From Chloroflexota bacterium (GTDB taxonomy: Bacteria > Chloroflexota > Anaerolineae > J102): a stretch of DNA of 34,169 nt. Shown here one piece after another: positions 8,525-16,873 of this stretch. The position numbers and the translations under genes were made by a program. Positions within the stretch are counted from its first letter, which is position 1, and the number at the start of each line of letters is the position of its first letter. The notes below the pieces were generated by a model that had not been told where the DNA came from, did not search any database, and saw only the letters and a program-made list of their open reading frames with translations. Location of the stretch: the NCBI GenBank assembly GCA_003353825.1, contig PIVW01000007.1:1-34169 (forward strand), given 5' to 3'.

Positions 8525-8707
8525 TGGCAAAGTATCAGTGGTCGTGTGTCACCTGTCAAATACCGTGTTGGCAGAGAAAGTGGCGAGCCGACCTGTTCTC
8601 CATGTATCGAGTGCAACGTACTCAGCGCTCGTTAAGACAGGGTTGATATCTAACTGATCTGAGTTAGCTCGCCCTATGTGTGTTTCGTCCGTTGATACGA
8701 GAATCTG

Positions 8708-9355
8708 TCAGCCGCCGATTTGAAAACGGTGACCGTTACTGGGCGTCTGTAAAGCCCCCGCAACCAGCGCCACGAAATAGCGGTGAAATCGCAGGTCATC
8801 GCTCAGTTCGGGGTGAAAGGCCGTGCCCAGAAGCTGATCCTGACGAACGGCGACCACCGTCCCATCTGACAGCGAGGCCAATACTTGCACTCGTAAACCG
8901 GTAGCGATCACCGCCGGAGCGCGAATGAAAATAGCATGAAACGCTCCTTCAGGATCGCCTGGGTTAGCGACAGTGCTCAAGCTCGGGATGATGAGATCAG
9001 TCTCGAAGCTATGCAATTGGCGACCGAAATAGTTGCGATCCACCACAATGTCTAGCCCGCCCAATAGCATTTGCCCACCCTGTTTTTGGTCATTGGCCTG
9101 GTCAGCTAACAATATCAAACCGGCGCAAGTACCCCAGATCGGACGGCTCCTTCGAAAAGCCCGTAACGGTTCCAGAAGACCGTAAGCGACGGCTAGTTTG
9201 CCCATGGTGGTAGATTCTCCCCCTGGGATGATCAGGCCATCCAATCCTTCAAACTGCGCCGGTAAACGCACTTCGACAGCATCGATTCCGATCTGGCGTA
9301 ATTTCTTTATGTGTTCGCGAAAAGCCCCTTGTAGGGCGAGGACTCCGATTTCCAT
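8708..9355 (-). CDS. pdxT: Pyridoxal 5'-phosphate synthase glutaminase subunit PdxT
   Basis: This class I glutamine amidotransferase hydrolyses glutamine and channels ammonia to PdxS in DXP-independent vitamin B6 synthesis. It begins IGVLALQGAF, has the family motif IIPGGESTT, the nucleophile Cys77 in IWGTCAGL, and His181/Glu183 in AFHPEL, so the catalytic triad is complete. The 215-residue length is slightly over the typical ~190-200. It lies 23 nt downstream of pdxS, and the two gene products are expected to form the usual 12+12 complex. Confidence 0.95.
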   Translation of the reverse strand: MEIGVLALQGAFREHIKKLRQIGIDAVEVRLPAQFEGLDGLIIPGGESTTMGKLAVAYGLLEPLRAFRRSRPIWGTCAGLILLADQANDQKQGGQMLLGGLDIVVDRNYFGRQLHSFETDLIIPSLSTVANPGDPEGAFHAIFIRAPAVIATGLRVQVLASLSDGTVVAVRQDQLLGTAFHPELSDDLRFHRYFVALVAGALQTPSNGHRFQIGG

Positions 9356-9378
9356 GGTGTTAGAAGCTGTGGTTTATC

Positions 9379-10266
9379 TCACCACCCGCGACCGGCAATG
9401 CGTTCGGATTCGGGCATCGACTCAACGGTGCGTCCGACCATGGCTTCGCCAAGATTACGGCTGACATCGGCCAAAATAGCGGGGTCCCGGAAATGGGTGA
9501 CAGCTCTGACGATTGCGCTGGCGCGTTTTGCTGGATTGCCACTCTTGTAAATGCCAGAGCCCACAAAAACACCATCCACACCTAACTGCATCATCAGGGC
9601 TGCATCGGCAGGCGTGGCCACACCACCCGCAGCGAAATTGACCACCGGCAGCCGGCCTAGTTCAGCCGTCATTTTAACCAGCTCGTAAGATGCACCGATT
9701 TCTTTGGCATACGTGAATAACTCTTCAGATGATTTGTTTTGTAACATGCGTATCGAACCCATCACCGAACGAGCATGACGCACGGCTTCGACAACATCGC
9801 CTGTACCGGCCTCACCTTTGGTGCGGATCATGGCTGCACCTTCAGCAATGCGGCGCAGGGCCTCGCCAAGATTACGGCAACCGCAGACAAAAGGCACATC
9901 GAAATCCCACTTATTGATATGGTGTGCTTCATCGGCGGGGGTAAGCACCTCACTTTCGTCGATATAATCAACACCCAATGCCTGCAATATCTGTGCTTCT
10001 ACGAAATGGCCGATGCGGGCCTTGGCCATAACAGGGATGGTCACGACCTCGATGATCTCCAGTATCTTCTCGGGATCACTCATGCGGGCCACACCGCCAT
10101 CAGCGCGAATGTCGGCCGGTACACGTTCCAACGCCATCACGGCGCAGGCCCCTGCCTCTTCGGCGATTCGAGCCTGGTGGGCGTCGGTAACATCCATAAT
10201 CACGCCCCCTTTTAGCATCTCGGCCAGGCCTGATTTAACGGTAAATGTTGCAGTTGATCGTTCCAT
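9379..10266 (-). CDS. pdxS: Pyridoxal 5'-phosphate synthase lyase subunit PdxS
   Basis: PdxS builds PLP from ribose 5-phosphate, glyceraldehyde 3-phosphate and ammonia. Recognisable segments are [35 protein letters not shown] with the first reactive lysine, [22 protein letters not shown] and [11 protein letters not shown] with the second lysine. The start is placed at the ATG at 10266 (MERSTATF), because GGAGG sits about 9 nt upstream. The in-frame ATG at 10281 overlaps that Shine-Dalgarno sequence and is less likely. The pdxS-pdxT order and tight spacing show one operon. No riboswitch-like structure was seen upstream. Confidence 0.96.
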   Translation of the reverse strand: MERSTATFTVKSGLAEMLKGGVIMDVTDAHQARIAEEAGACAVMALERVPADIRADGGVARMSDPEKILEIIEVVTIPVMAKARIGHFVEAQILQALGVDYIDESEVLTPADEAHHINKWDFDVPFVCGCRNLGEALRRIAEGAAMIRTKGEAGTGDVVEAVRHARSVMGSIRMLQNKSSEELFTYAKEIGASYELVKMTAELGRLPVVNFAAGGVATPADAALMMQLGVDGVFVGSGIYKSGNPAKRASAIVRAVTHFRDPAILADVSRNLGEAMVGRTVESMPESERIAGRGW

Positions 10267-10578
10267 AAGATTTGCCTCCATTGAATAATTATAGCTGTCA
10301 CGTTAAGTAAGACGTGTATGAAACTGAAGTCATAAAGCCTATCCGTGGCTTAACATTGAAGTAGTCTGGCCAAATACTTTCGTCAGCGAGACAAAGTTTC
10401 ATGCCACATGCCACTTATTCTAGCCCCAAGTCATGAAAACGTCTACGGCCAAAGCGGTCAAATTGGATGGAGCCAATTTGTGACAAGGTGAAGGAGTGGC
10501 AAGGTGAAGGGGTGACATGGTGATGGGGTGATGTGCTCATCAAGCATTCGACTGCACGACCACGCGACCAATCGACCA
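10267..10578. other. Gene-free region with octamer-periodic repeat
   Basis: This is the stretch upstream of pdxS and downstream of the methyltransferase. It includes the GGAGG of pdxS, a short string CACGTTAAGTAA also seen near 4864, and an octamer-periodic repeat from 10480 on. No open frame is convincing. Confidence 0.6.
10480..10577 (+). repeat. Octamer-periodic repeat element, copy 1
   Basis: From 10480 the DNA reads as seven successive 8-mers of the pattern GTGACAAG/GTGAAGGG. After CTCATC comes a second stretch of CGACCACG/CGACCAAT type. The same two-part arrangement occurs at 16759-16858, and the first part also occurs in the repeats near 33.8 and 34.1 kb. It ends at the methyltransferase stop. 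Confidence 0.75.
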
Positions 10579-11337
10579 CTAAACCCTACTCCCCACGCAC
10601 AGGAGTGATTGTCCGGCCGGGACATCCCAGATGCTGCGTAGGGCGCGCTCGCTATGGATGAAGAATGGCGCCAGATGGTTGAACCAGGTCAGTTGTCGTT
10701 GTGGTAAGATGTCGCGCTTCAACACACGGCTATTCAACCACCAACCGGGGATTCCAGCCAGGTTGAGATAGCTCAGCCTCTCGATCTGAAACCCAGCCGC
10801 AAGCACTTGCTCCTGTAATTCGCTGCAGTCGTAGCGGCGGAAATGCCCCAACGCCGTATCCAGTGTACCATACATGTAGCAGCCGGCAGGGACAAACAGT
10901 AGCAAGTTGCCACCGTGTGTCAATAAATCATACATATTTATCAACGCTTGCTGATCATCCTCAATATGCTCAAGCACATTCAGACAAAGTATCGTATCAA
11001 AATCGTGTTCACGTAAGTGCTCGACCAGCAAAGGATCAGTGATATCGCCCAGACAGGTTTTGACATTCATGCTGGCCCTATGACGTTGCTGTGTCAGCTC
11101 GACACTGGCTTGCAATAAATCCAACCCCACCAATAATTCTTTGTGCACAAAATACTCGGTCATGTTGCCGATACCGCAACCGACCTCCAGCAGGCGATCC
11201 CCTGCATAGGGTGCCAATTCCTCATAGATCCAATCATTATAGCGGGCGACGGTGGCCATGCGACGCAGTGTCTCATAACCGATGGGATCGCTGTGCTCGA
11301 GGTTCGAGGTTTCGAAAGTGGCCGGATTGAGGTCCAT
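10579..11337 (-). CDS. Class I SAM-dependent methyltransferase
   Basis: A Rossmann-type methyltransferase of 252 residues. Motif I is LLEVGCGIGNMTE (about residues 49-61), the acidic end of strand 2 is in LLVGLDLL, motif II is the aspartate of CLGDITD, and FDTILCLNVLEHIEDD is the family's post-II motif. The C-terminal part, with GHFRRYD and a WWLNSRVL segment, resembles methyltransferases acting on glycolipid or isoprenoid-type substrates, but the substrate cannot be read from sequence. The gene stands alone between repeat-rich intergenic regions. Confidence 0.85.
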   Translation of the reverse strand: MDLNPATFETSNLEHSDPIGYETLRRMATVARYNDWIYEELAPYAGDRLLEVGCGIGNMTEYFVHKELLVGLDLLQASVELTQQRHRASMNVKTCLGDITDPLLVEHLREHDFDTILCLNVLEHIEDDQQALINMYDLLTHGGNLLLFVPAGCYMYGTLDTALGHFRRYDCSELQEQVLAAGFQIERLSYLNLAGIPGWWLNSRVLKRDILPQRQLTWFNHLAPFFIHSERALRSIWDVPAGQSLLCVGSRV

Positions 11338-11411
11338 GGTTACATCAAATCAGTCAAGTACTGGTACACGGAGGTTCGATGGGATTTCGTGTGGTACTAG
11401 TTAAACTCGTA

Positions 11412-11446
11412 TTGCGTGTTGCGTGTTGCGTGTTGCGTGTTGCGTG
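11412..11446. repeat. Heptamer tandem repeat (TTGCGTG)5
   Basis: Five exact head-to-tail copies of TTGCGTG are followed by a partial unit. They lie upstream of the methyltransferase and downstream of dgkA. Slippage is the simplest origin. A different heptamer repeat is present at 20606-20630. Confidence 0.9.
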
Positions 11447-11601
11447 TTGGCTGTGCTAACGAACTATACCTTTCTAGTAGGAGCCACGCCCAGTACGAAA
11501 GTGTCTGCATGGATTAAGGCGGAGTGGCCCCGAAATCAACAATTTTGATAGGCGTACTTTGCATTCTGTGTCGTATCAGTCCAAGGCGTTGGTTCGCTAG
11601 A

Positions 11602-11994
11602 TCACATGCCCAACAAGAAGGCCAGTTTGGGGATAAACAGGAAAACTGCAACCGTCAGGGCACTGAGCGCCGCTACCAAAACTGCGCCGGCAGCGGCATC
11701 TTTCGCTATCTTGGCCAAGGGATGGTAATTTGGGGAAACCAGATCGATCGTTGCTTCGATGGCTGTATTGATCGCTTCTGTGGCAAAGACAAAGCCAATG
11801 GTCAGTATCAAGATCGCCCATTCGATTGCACTCAACCCTAACCATAGGGCAAGTGCCAACGCCACCCCAGTTAGCACCCCATGTATACGGGCATTACGCT
11901 GGCTCTTAACCATGTACAGCAACCCCTCACTCGCGTGTGAAAACGCCTTGCGAAGATATGTCAATTTCGGTGGAGTGTCTGAGGGCTCTCGCAT
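11602..11994 (-). CDS. dgkA: Diacylglycerol kinase / undecaprenol kinase (DgkA family)
   Basis: A small integral membrane kinase. The start is the ATG at 11994, which overlaps the ybeY stop as TAATG, giving translational coupling; this is preferred over the longer open frame. Residues about 10-30 form the amphipathic surface helix (LRKAFSHASEGL), followed by three membrane helices. The family signature EAINTAIEATIDL and the KIAKDAAAGAVL segment with its metal- and substrate-binding residues are intact. Members in Gram-positive-type bacteria phosphorylate undecaprenol for cell-wall synthesis, and the neighbouring pgpH and ybeY fit that type of cluster. Which lipid is used here is inference. 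Confidence 0.92.
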   Translation of the reverse strand: MREPSDTPPKLTYLRKAFSHASEGLLYMVKSQRNARIHGVLTGVALALALWLGLSAIEWAILILTIGFVFATEAINTAIEATIDLVSPNYHPLAKIAKDAAAGAVLVAALSALTVAVFLFIPKLAFLLGM

Positions 11995-12455
11995 TATCCG
12001 CGCCCTAGTTTGCCAAGAATGGCATCTTGCCGTGCCCACATTACACCTTTCTCGTCAGGTTCAGCGTGGTCATACCCCAGCAGGTGTAGTGTACCGTGCA
12101 CTGCCAGAAGGTCAAGTTCGTCGTCAATAGGCTGGTTATGTCGTACCGCTTGAGCGGCGCTGAAAGGATAAGCTATTATTATGTCACCTAGATAGAGTTC
12201 CCCTTCTGGGGCGTCGGTGAATAGGTCCGTCTCGGCTTGCGCCGGAAAACTGAGAACATCAGTCGGCCCGTCGTTCCCCAAAAAGCGACGATTCAGCTCC
12301 CTAACCATTGGGTCGTCAGATACGACGAGGGTAATGCTGCCCGCCATCCCTTCTTCTTCTAATGTCGCGGCAACCGCCCTGTGCAGACGCGCGCATGAGA
12401 CACGATCTTCGAACGGGGATACGACGTTGATCTCAATGGACTTGAGCTGGGTCAT
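11994..12455 (-). CDS. ybeY: Endoribonuclease YbeY (rRNA maturation factor)
   Basis: YbeY is a zinc-dependent single-strand endoribonuclease involved in 16S rRNA 3' end maturation and ribosome quality control. The metal-binding motif HGTLHLLGYDH is complete with His120, His124 and His130. The upstream TDVLSFP and GDIIIAY segments are typical. At 153 residues the length is normal. It lies between pgpH and dgkA and shares one base with the dgkA start, so it is part of the same transcript. Confidence 0.95.
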   Translation of the reverse strand: MTQLKSIEINVVSPFEDRVSCARLHRAVAATLEEEGMAGSITLVVSDDPMVRELNRRFLGNDGPTDVLSFPAQAETDLFTDAPEGELYLGDIIIAYPFSAAQAVRHNQPIDDELDLLAVHGTLHLLGYDHAEPDEKGVMWARQDAILGKLGRG

Positions 12456-12490
12456 GGGCGAAACTGTTTAACTCAACCATTCATCTGGCC

Positions 12491-12510
12491 CTACCAGCCT
12501 TAACTGGTAG
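12491..12510. other. Small hairpin across the pgpH stop codon
   Basis: CTACCAG (12491-12497) and CTGGTAG (12504-12510) are perfectly complementary with a 6-nt loop that contains most of the pgpH TAA stop. No T-run follows, so transcription should continue into ybeY. It may be an intercistronic RNA stem. Confidence 0.45.
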
Positions 12511-14698
12511 GCACTGCTTGCGCGGATTTTGAGTTTGTCGGACGAGACGAGGTTTCTGTATTGATAGCGAAATCGCCGGGGTATTTCACACGAGGGTGGT
12601 GTATACCCTGCAACACCCTGGCAAAGGATTCGCTGACCAAACTCAGATCACGCAGCGTAAGTTGGCAATCGTCTAATTGCCCGGAGATTAGACGCCGGTC
12701 TATAACACTACGGATCAATTCTAGCATCTCTTCTTGGGTCGCAGGGCTCATTGAGCGCACAGTGGCCTCACATCCATCTGCCAACATCAGCAATGCAGTC
12801 TCGCGGCTACGTGGGCGCGGGCCCAGATAGCGGAATTTGCTCTCATCGACGGCATCTTCGCTCTCATGCTCCTGACAAGCCTGATAGTAGAAATACTCGA
12901 CACGGGTGGTGCCATGATGCTCGCGGATAAAATCGATGATGGCAGGGGGCAAGCGATGTTTTTGCGCAATATCTACACCATCGCTCACATGGCTAATAAT
13001 GATACGGCCGCTGGTGTAGGGGTCTAAACGGTCGTGAGGGTTAACGCCATCACTTATGTTTTCGATGAAGAAATAGGGGCGTACCGTTTTACCGATATCA
13101 TGATAATAGCCCCCAACTCGGGTAAGCAGGATGTCAGCCCCGATGGCACTGGCAGCTTCCTCAGCCATGTTACTGACGATCAAGGTATGATGGTAGGTGC
13201 CCGGCGCTTTTAGAAGTAGCTGCCGTAAAAGGGGTTGTGTCGGTCGCGATAATTCCAGAAGCTGAAGACTGGTAGTCAGCCCAAAAATCTGGCCGAGCAG
13301 ATAAAAGACAACCAGTGTAAAACTGCTGGCAAAGATCCCATTCACGACCGCACTCGACGTCAAAGCCAGCAAGCTGCTGCCGTCGCTTTCTGTGAGTAAG
13401 GGTAGTTGAAAGGCGGCAAGAACCACCAAATTGGTAACGATAACCCACAAACCCGCCTTCACAAAACTGTTGAGACGTTCTGCCCGGCCAAGGGCCAGGG
13501 CGCCCGCCAGCGCCCCCAAAACTACATACGAGACGACTTCTACATCTCCCGACGTCAGTACAGCGACTAACACCCCCATGATCATGGTGGCCACGGTAGC
13601 GATAGGCAGTTCGATAAGGGCACCCAGCAGCATGGCCATAGCCGCCAGAGGATAAAGGTAGGGAAGAACAGAAGGAATAGGTGTTGTAAGTTTGGCAAGG
13701 ATGATAAAAGCAATAAAAATGCCGCCCAGCAAAAAGACCTGCAAATTCTCTTCCCAAAAATGGGCCCGCCTGTATGTCACATAGATGATAAGCAACACCG
13801 TGAGCAATATCGACAAGATCAATGCCGAAAGAACCTCACGCCAGGTGGTCTCCGAGCGTAATAGCCCCAACTCCTCCATAGCTTCCATATCGAGTGCGTC
13901 GACCCGATCACCCCCGCGGATAATTGTTTCTCCGGCAGCGATGTTACGCTCGACCGGCGTAACGCTGGCGCTTGCTTCAGCCCGTGCTGCATCGGTACGT
14001 TCGCTATTGAGCAAGGTGTTGGGTACAACAAGAGCACGCACAACGGCGTTGGCAATAGCAGCCTCATCATCGTTCAGGCCAAAGGATATCAGCCCTGAAA
14101 TCGAGCGCCGCGCCGCCTGAACATTGTCCTTGCGTACTTCCCGCCTCATCACACGGTCAAGCACTCGTACGATCTCATTGGCAACAATCTCCCAGCGAGC
14201 ATCACTCAACTGCAAAAGCGTCGCCGCCATTTCCTCACTCAGAAAAACATGTGTAATACTGGTCAGTTGTCCGAGTTGCTGTATCTCGTTGGCATAAGGG
14301 TCATTACGCACTAGCTCGACGAAATCGATGGCCGCTTGAGCTCTATCAAGTTGCTGGCGAGCTACACGCGTCTGAGGTGGATCGTAAATCGGTTGAACAC
14401 CCGCAGCGGCCCGGCCTTGCTCTCGTATCGTCAACACCTCGCTTCGAAATGTTGTGGGCCGCGGTGCTCTGACATCGACAGGGTTGATCTGGCCTTCTTG
14501 CAATTGCAGGTTGCTGTTTTGCGGCCACACCAGGAGCAAAGCAGCAGACAGTGAGACGGCCATTGCCAGTGAAAAGAGACCCAAATTCAGGCGTCGTCGC
14601 CAACGCGCGGGATCACGGCTCCAACGCGCGAGAAAACCGCCGTTACCACTCGCACTGGCCGCCGTTCGTTCCAGCGTAGAAAGTGGCGCTTCAGTCAC
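12500..14698 (-). CDS. pgpH: 7TM-HD family protein, probable c-di-AMP phosphodiesterase PgpH
   Basis: The 732-residue protein has the full family layout. There is an N-terminal membrane helix at about 35-60, a large extracytoplasmic domain (about 65-280), a bundle of seven membrane helices (about 285-490) and a C-terminal cytoplasmic HD domain. The HD part shows YHHTLIVSNMAEEA, GGYYHDIGK, ISHVSDG and IIDFIREHHG, so the metal ligands are present. Known members (Listeria PgpH) hydrolyse c-di-AMP. The start is a GTG at 14698 with TGAGG just upstream overlapping the yqeY stop. The order pgpH-ybeY-dgkA is a conserved cluster in Gram-positive-type genomes. Confidence 0.9.
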   Translation of the reverse strand: MTEAPLSTLERTAASASGNGGFLARWSRDPARWRRRLNLGLFSLAMAVSLSAALLLVWPQNSNLQLQEGQINPVDVRAPRPTTFRSEVLTIREQGRAAAGVQPIYDPPQTRVARQQLDRAQAAIDFVELVRNDPYANEIQQLGQLTSITHVFLSEEMAATLLQLSDARWEIVANEIVRVLDRVMRREVRKDNVQAARRSISGLISFGLNDDEAAIANAVVRALVVPNTLLNSERTDAARAEASASVTPVERNIAAGETIIRGGDRVDALDMEAMEELGLLRSETTWREVLSALILSILLTVLLIIYVTYRRAHFWEENLQVFLLGGIFIAFIILAKLTTPIPSVLPYLYPLAAMAMLLGALIELPIATVATMIMGVLVAVLTSGDVEVVSYVVLGALAGALALGRAERLNSFVKAGLWVIVTNLVVLAAFQLPLLTESDGSSLLALTSSAVVNGIFASSFTLVVFYLLGQIFGLTTSLQLLELSRPTQPLLRQLLLKAPGTYHHTLIVSNMAEEAASAIGADILLTRVGGYYHDIGKTVRPYFFIENISDGVNPHDRLDPYTSGRIIISHVSDGVDIAQKHRLPPAIIDFIREHHGTTRVEYFYYQACQEHESEDAVDESKFRYLGPRPRSRETALLMLADGCEATVRSMSPATQEEMLELIRSVIDRRLISGQLDDCQLTLRDLSLVSESFARVLQGIHHPRVKYPGDFAINTETSSRPTNSKSAQAVPTS

Positions 14699-14704
14699 GG
14701 CGCC

Positions 14705-15169
14705 TCAACTGTTGGCCCGAGGGACAGAAAGCAACTCCCGCACAACTCGATTCACGAGTCGGCCATCGGCCTGCCCCTTTAAATCAGCCATGAGAGGCCC
14801 CATAACCTTGCCCATATCTCGCATGTCGGCAGCACCTGTCCTCTCGATCAGCGCCTGCGCTCGCTCGCGTATCACGGCCTCATCCATCTGGACGGGGAGG
14901 TATCGCTCGAGTACGTTCAACTCAGCCCTTTCGCCCGCGACAAGATCCTCGCGCCCAGCTAGCATATAAGCATCGATGCTGTCCTGGCGCTGCTTCGCTT
15001 GTTTGTGAAGCACTGAGAGTGTTTCTTCATCGTTGAGCGGCTCGTTGTCTATGGTTTTTTGCGCTCGGGTTACGGCCGTTTTCACGTCTCGCAACGCGCG
15101 TTTGGCGGCATCGTCGCCCGATTTCATCGCCAGCTTTAGGTCATTATCTATCTGCTCTTGAAGTGTCAT
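14705..15169 (-). CDS. yqeY: GatB/YqeY domain protein
   Basis: A stand-alone YqeY protein of 154 residues. The N-terminal helical bundle begins LQEQIDNDLKLAMKSGDD, and the C-terminal part carries DMGKVMGPLMADLKGQADGR, the GatB/YqeY tail domain that in GatB contacts tRNA. No catalytic domain is present. Its role is unknown, though it is often placed beside ribosome and DNA-replication genes. It lies between the AlbA_2/ATPase gene (9-nt gap) and pgpH (6-nt gap), so it is cotranscribed with both. Confidence 0.93.
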   Translation of the reverse strand: MTLQEQIDNDLKLAMKSGDDAAKRALRDVKTAVTRAQKTIDNEPLNDEETLSVLHKQAKQRQDSIDAYMLAGREDLVAGERAELNVLERYLPVQMDEAVIRERAQALIERTGAADMRDMGKVMGPLMADLKGQADGRLVNRVVRELLSVPRANS

Positions 15170-15178
15170 AGGCGCTCG

Positions 15179-16576
15179 TTATTTGAGTACATAATAGGTG
15201 GCACGTTTTTCGCCGATTTTCAAGAGAATACCCCGGTCGACCATATCTGCAAAGTCTCTGCGCAGTGTTTCAGAACTTGTATCAGCGCACAGTCCTTGGT
15301 AATCCCGGTTAGTAATGCGGCGATTGGTCTGTAAGAATGCCAGCGCCAACTCTTGGCGGGCGTTAAGGCGAAGGTGGGAATAGAGCCCGCTTGGTGGCGG
15401 AGCGCCAATCAATTCGGGACCATGCCCATAGATCGTCACCTTGAAACCGGCGGCGGTTTCTGCAAATCGTGGTTTGGGCAGTTCTTCACTCTCACAGACA
15501 CTAATCATGCGGTCGATGCCGTAGCCCAACCGTTCGATGAACCCAATCTCCGATAAGACCTGCACGATGGCTTCGTTTCGGCTAAACCGTTCGTCAACGA
15601 TGTTCTCTATCGTCACATGCCCCGGCAAGCGTCCTGGCGAATAAACTTCTAGCCTGTCTCCGAACATAAGCACGCGGATATTATCGCCACGAATACTGTA
15701 GTCGCGATGAGCAACCGCATTGACAATCGCCTCGCGCACAATCGAGATAGGGTATTCGGGCGTGTCCTCGCGCGCAAGGCCACGGATGCGCATCCCGCGA
15801 CGCATATTAGTGGATACGAAGGCCTCAGATCTCTTGATCTGATCCGCCAAGACACCCCGGACATCTTCGCGTACAAAATCATCACTCATGACGGTACCGG
15901 CATAACGCACACAGGTGATCTCGGCTGAACGCAGCCAGCGTTGTGGTTCGGACGCAAACAAGAGTACACCTGCCACAGTTGGCGTCTGCCCATTTCTATC
16001 TTGAGTCAGACAACCGCGCCCAGACAACAGATCGTCCTCAGATTCATCCAAGACGCCATCCAACTGGTCGATAAATGTCTGGATACGCTCACGATCAAGG
16101 TGATCGACGGTCACCCCCTCAACCAATTGCGTTTCGAAACCTACTTCATTGCGGTCGATAAGAAGCCGTCGTAGTTCCTCGGGCAACATCGGGCGATTGT
16201 GCTGGCCATCCCTTACGAAATACTGTCCCTTCAGGCTGTAGACACGGGGAAGCCCTGCGGGAACTTGCATGACACAGAAGGTTTGGCCATCGGCGTCGAT
16301 AAGAGATGGCTCAGGCAAAATCAGCGGAGGATCGGATAGTAATGCGGCCGCTGCTGCCTGAGATTGTGTTTGCTCCGGCTGGGCCAGACCGATAGCCTTG
16401 CTACCAGCACCAATAATGGCGAGGCCACCCTGTGCATTCGCCAGGGCCACCAGTGTCTCGTTGATCTTACGGGCGCTGATCTTGGCGTTGAGCAGGGCGG
16501 TGCGGCCATTTGCACCTCGCGCTAGCGCCGCCAGGATATCCCCTACGCTGGGAGGATAAGAAATTGGGGGAGGCAT
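15179..16576 (-). CDS. AlbA_2 / RecG-like ATPase putative DNA-binding regulator
   Basis: The N-terminal half has the Schlafen AlbA_2 fold: NETLVALANAQGGLAIIGAG, then VMQVPAGLPRVYSLKGQYFVRDG. The middle part carries the GHKL-like ATP-binding module of this family (REAIVNAVAHRDYSIRG, then DRLEVYSPGRLPG, and IGFIERLGYGIDRM). The C-terminal segment (LALAFLQTNRRITNRDYQ..LRRDFADMVDRGIL) is a winged helix. Such proteins are usually annotated as ATP-dependent DNA helicase RecG-related or as transcriptional regulators, without RecG helicase motifs. The start at MPPPISY (ATG 16576) is preferred, with GGTGG about 8 nt upstream; a TTG lies 14 codons before. It heads the yqeY-pgpH-ybeY-dgkA run. Confidence 0.82.
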   Translation of the reverse strand: MPPPISYPPSVGDILAALARGANGRTALLNAKISARKINETLVALANAQGGLAIIGAGSKAIGLAQPEQTQSQAAAAALLSDPPLILPEPSLIDADGQTFCVMQVPAGLPRVYSLKGQYFVRDGQHNRPMLPEELRRLLIDRNEVGFETQLVEGVTVDHLDRERIQTFIDQLDGVLDESEDDLLSGRGCLTQDRNGQTPTVAGVLLFASEPQRWLRSAEITCVRYAGTVMSDDFVREDVRGVLADQIKRSEAFVSTNMRRGMRIRGLAREDTPEYPISIVREAIVNAVAHRDYSIRGDNIRVLMFGDRLEVYSPGRLPGHVTIENIVDERFSRNEAIVQVLSEIGFIERLGYGIDRMISVCESEELPKPRFAETAAGFKVTIYGHGPELIGAPPPSGLYSHLRLNARQELALAFLQTNRRITNRDYQGLCADTSSETLRRDFADMVDRGILLKIGEKRATYYVLK

Positions 16577-16758
16577 AGTATAACCACCGGGGGGGAGTGT
16601 GGATTGAGAATGACTCAAACTCGTACCATAAACTTTAATGCTGTCTGCTCACCAGGCGATGGACAGAGTACCAAATAAAGATATCTGCAAGGTCACCCAG
16701 AGTGCATTTCGCTCTATTATAACGCATATCCCAAAGTTTGCTCGTTTGGTCTCTTATC

Positions 16759-16858
16759 TGACAAGGTGAGGGGGTGGCAAGGTGACATGCTCATCGACCA
16801 CGCGACTAACCGACCACGCGACCAACCGACCAACCGACCACGCGACCAACCGACCACC
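16759..16858 (+). repeat. Octamer-periodic repeat element, copy 2
   Basis: The first part reads TGACAAG, GTGAGGGG, GTGGCAAG, GTGACATG. After CTCAT follow eight exact 8-nt steps from 16795, alternating CGACCACG, CGACTAAC and CGACCAAC. The element sits in the 255-bp gap between the AlbA_2 gene and the end of the unknown gene after lon. It matches copy 1 in both order of parts and periodicity. Confidence 0.85.
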
Positions 16859-16873
16859 CCGCCCGGCGAGTTG

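Noticed and set aside
7943..8635. 230-codon plus-strand frame opposite truD
   Set aside because: Antisense to a well-supported gene with full TruD motifs; no family resemblance and no ribosome-binding site.
8650..8667. CTAACT-AGTTAG hairpin after pdxT as terminator
   Set aside because: Six AT-rich base pairs without a following T-run are too weak to support a call.
13170..13757. 195-codon open frame inside pgpH in another frame
   Set aside because: Composition is cysteine/arginine-rich and unlike a protein; it lies wholly within the pgpH coding sequence and is a shadow frame.
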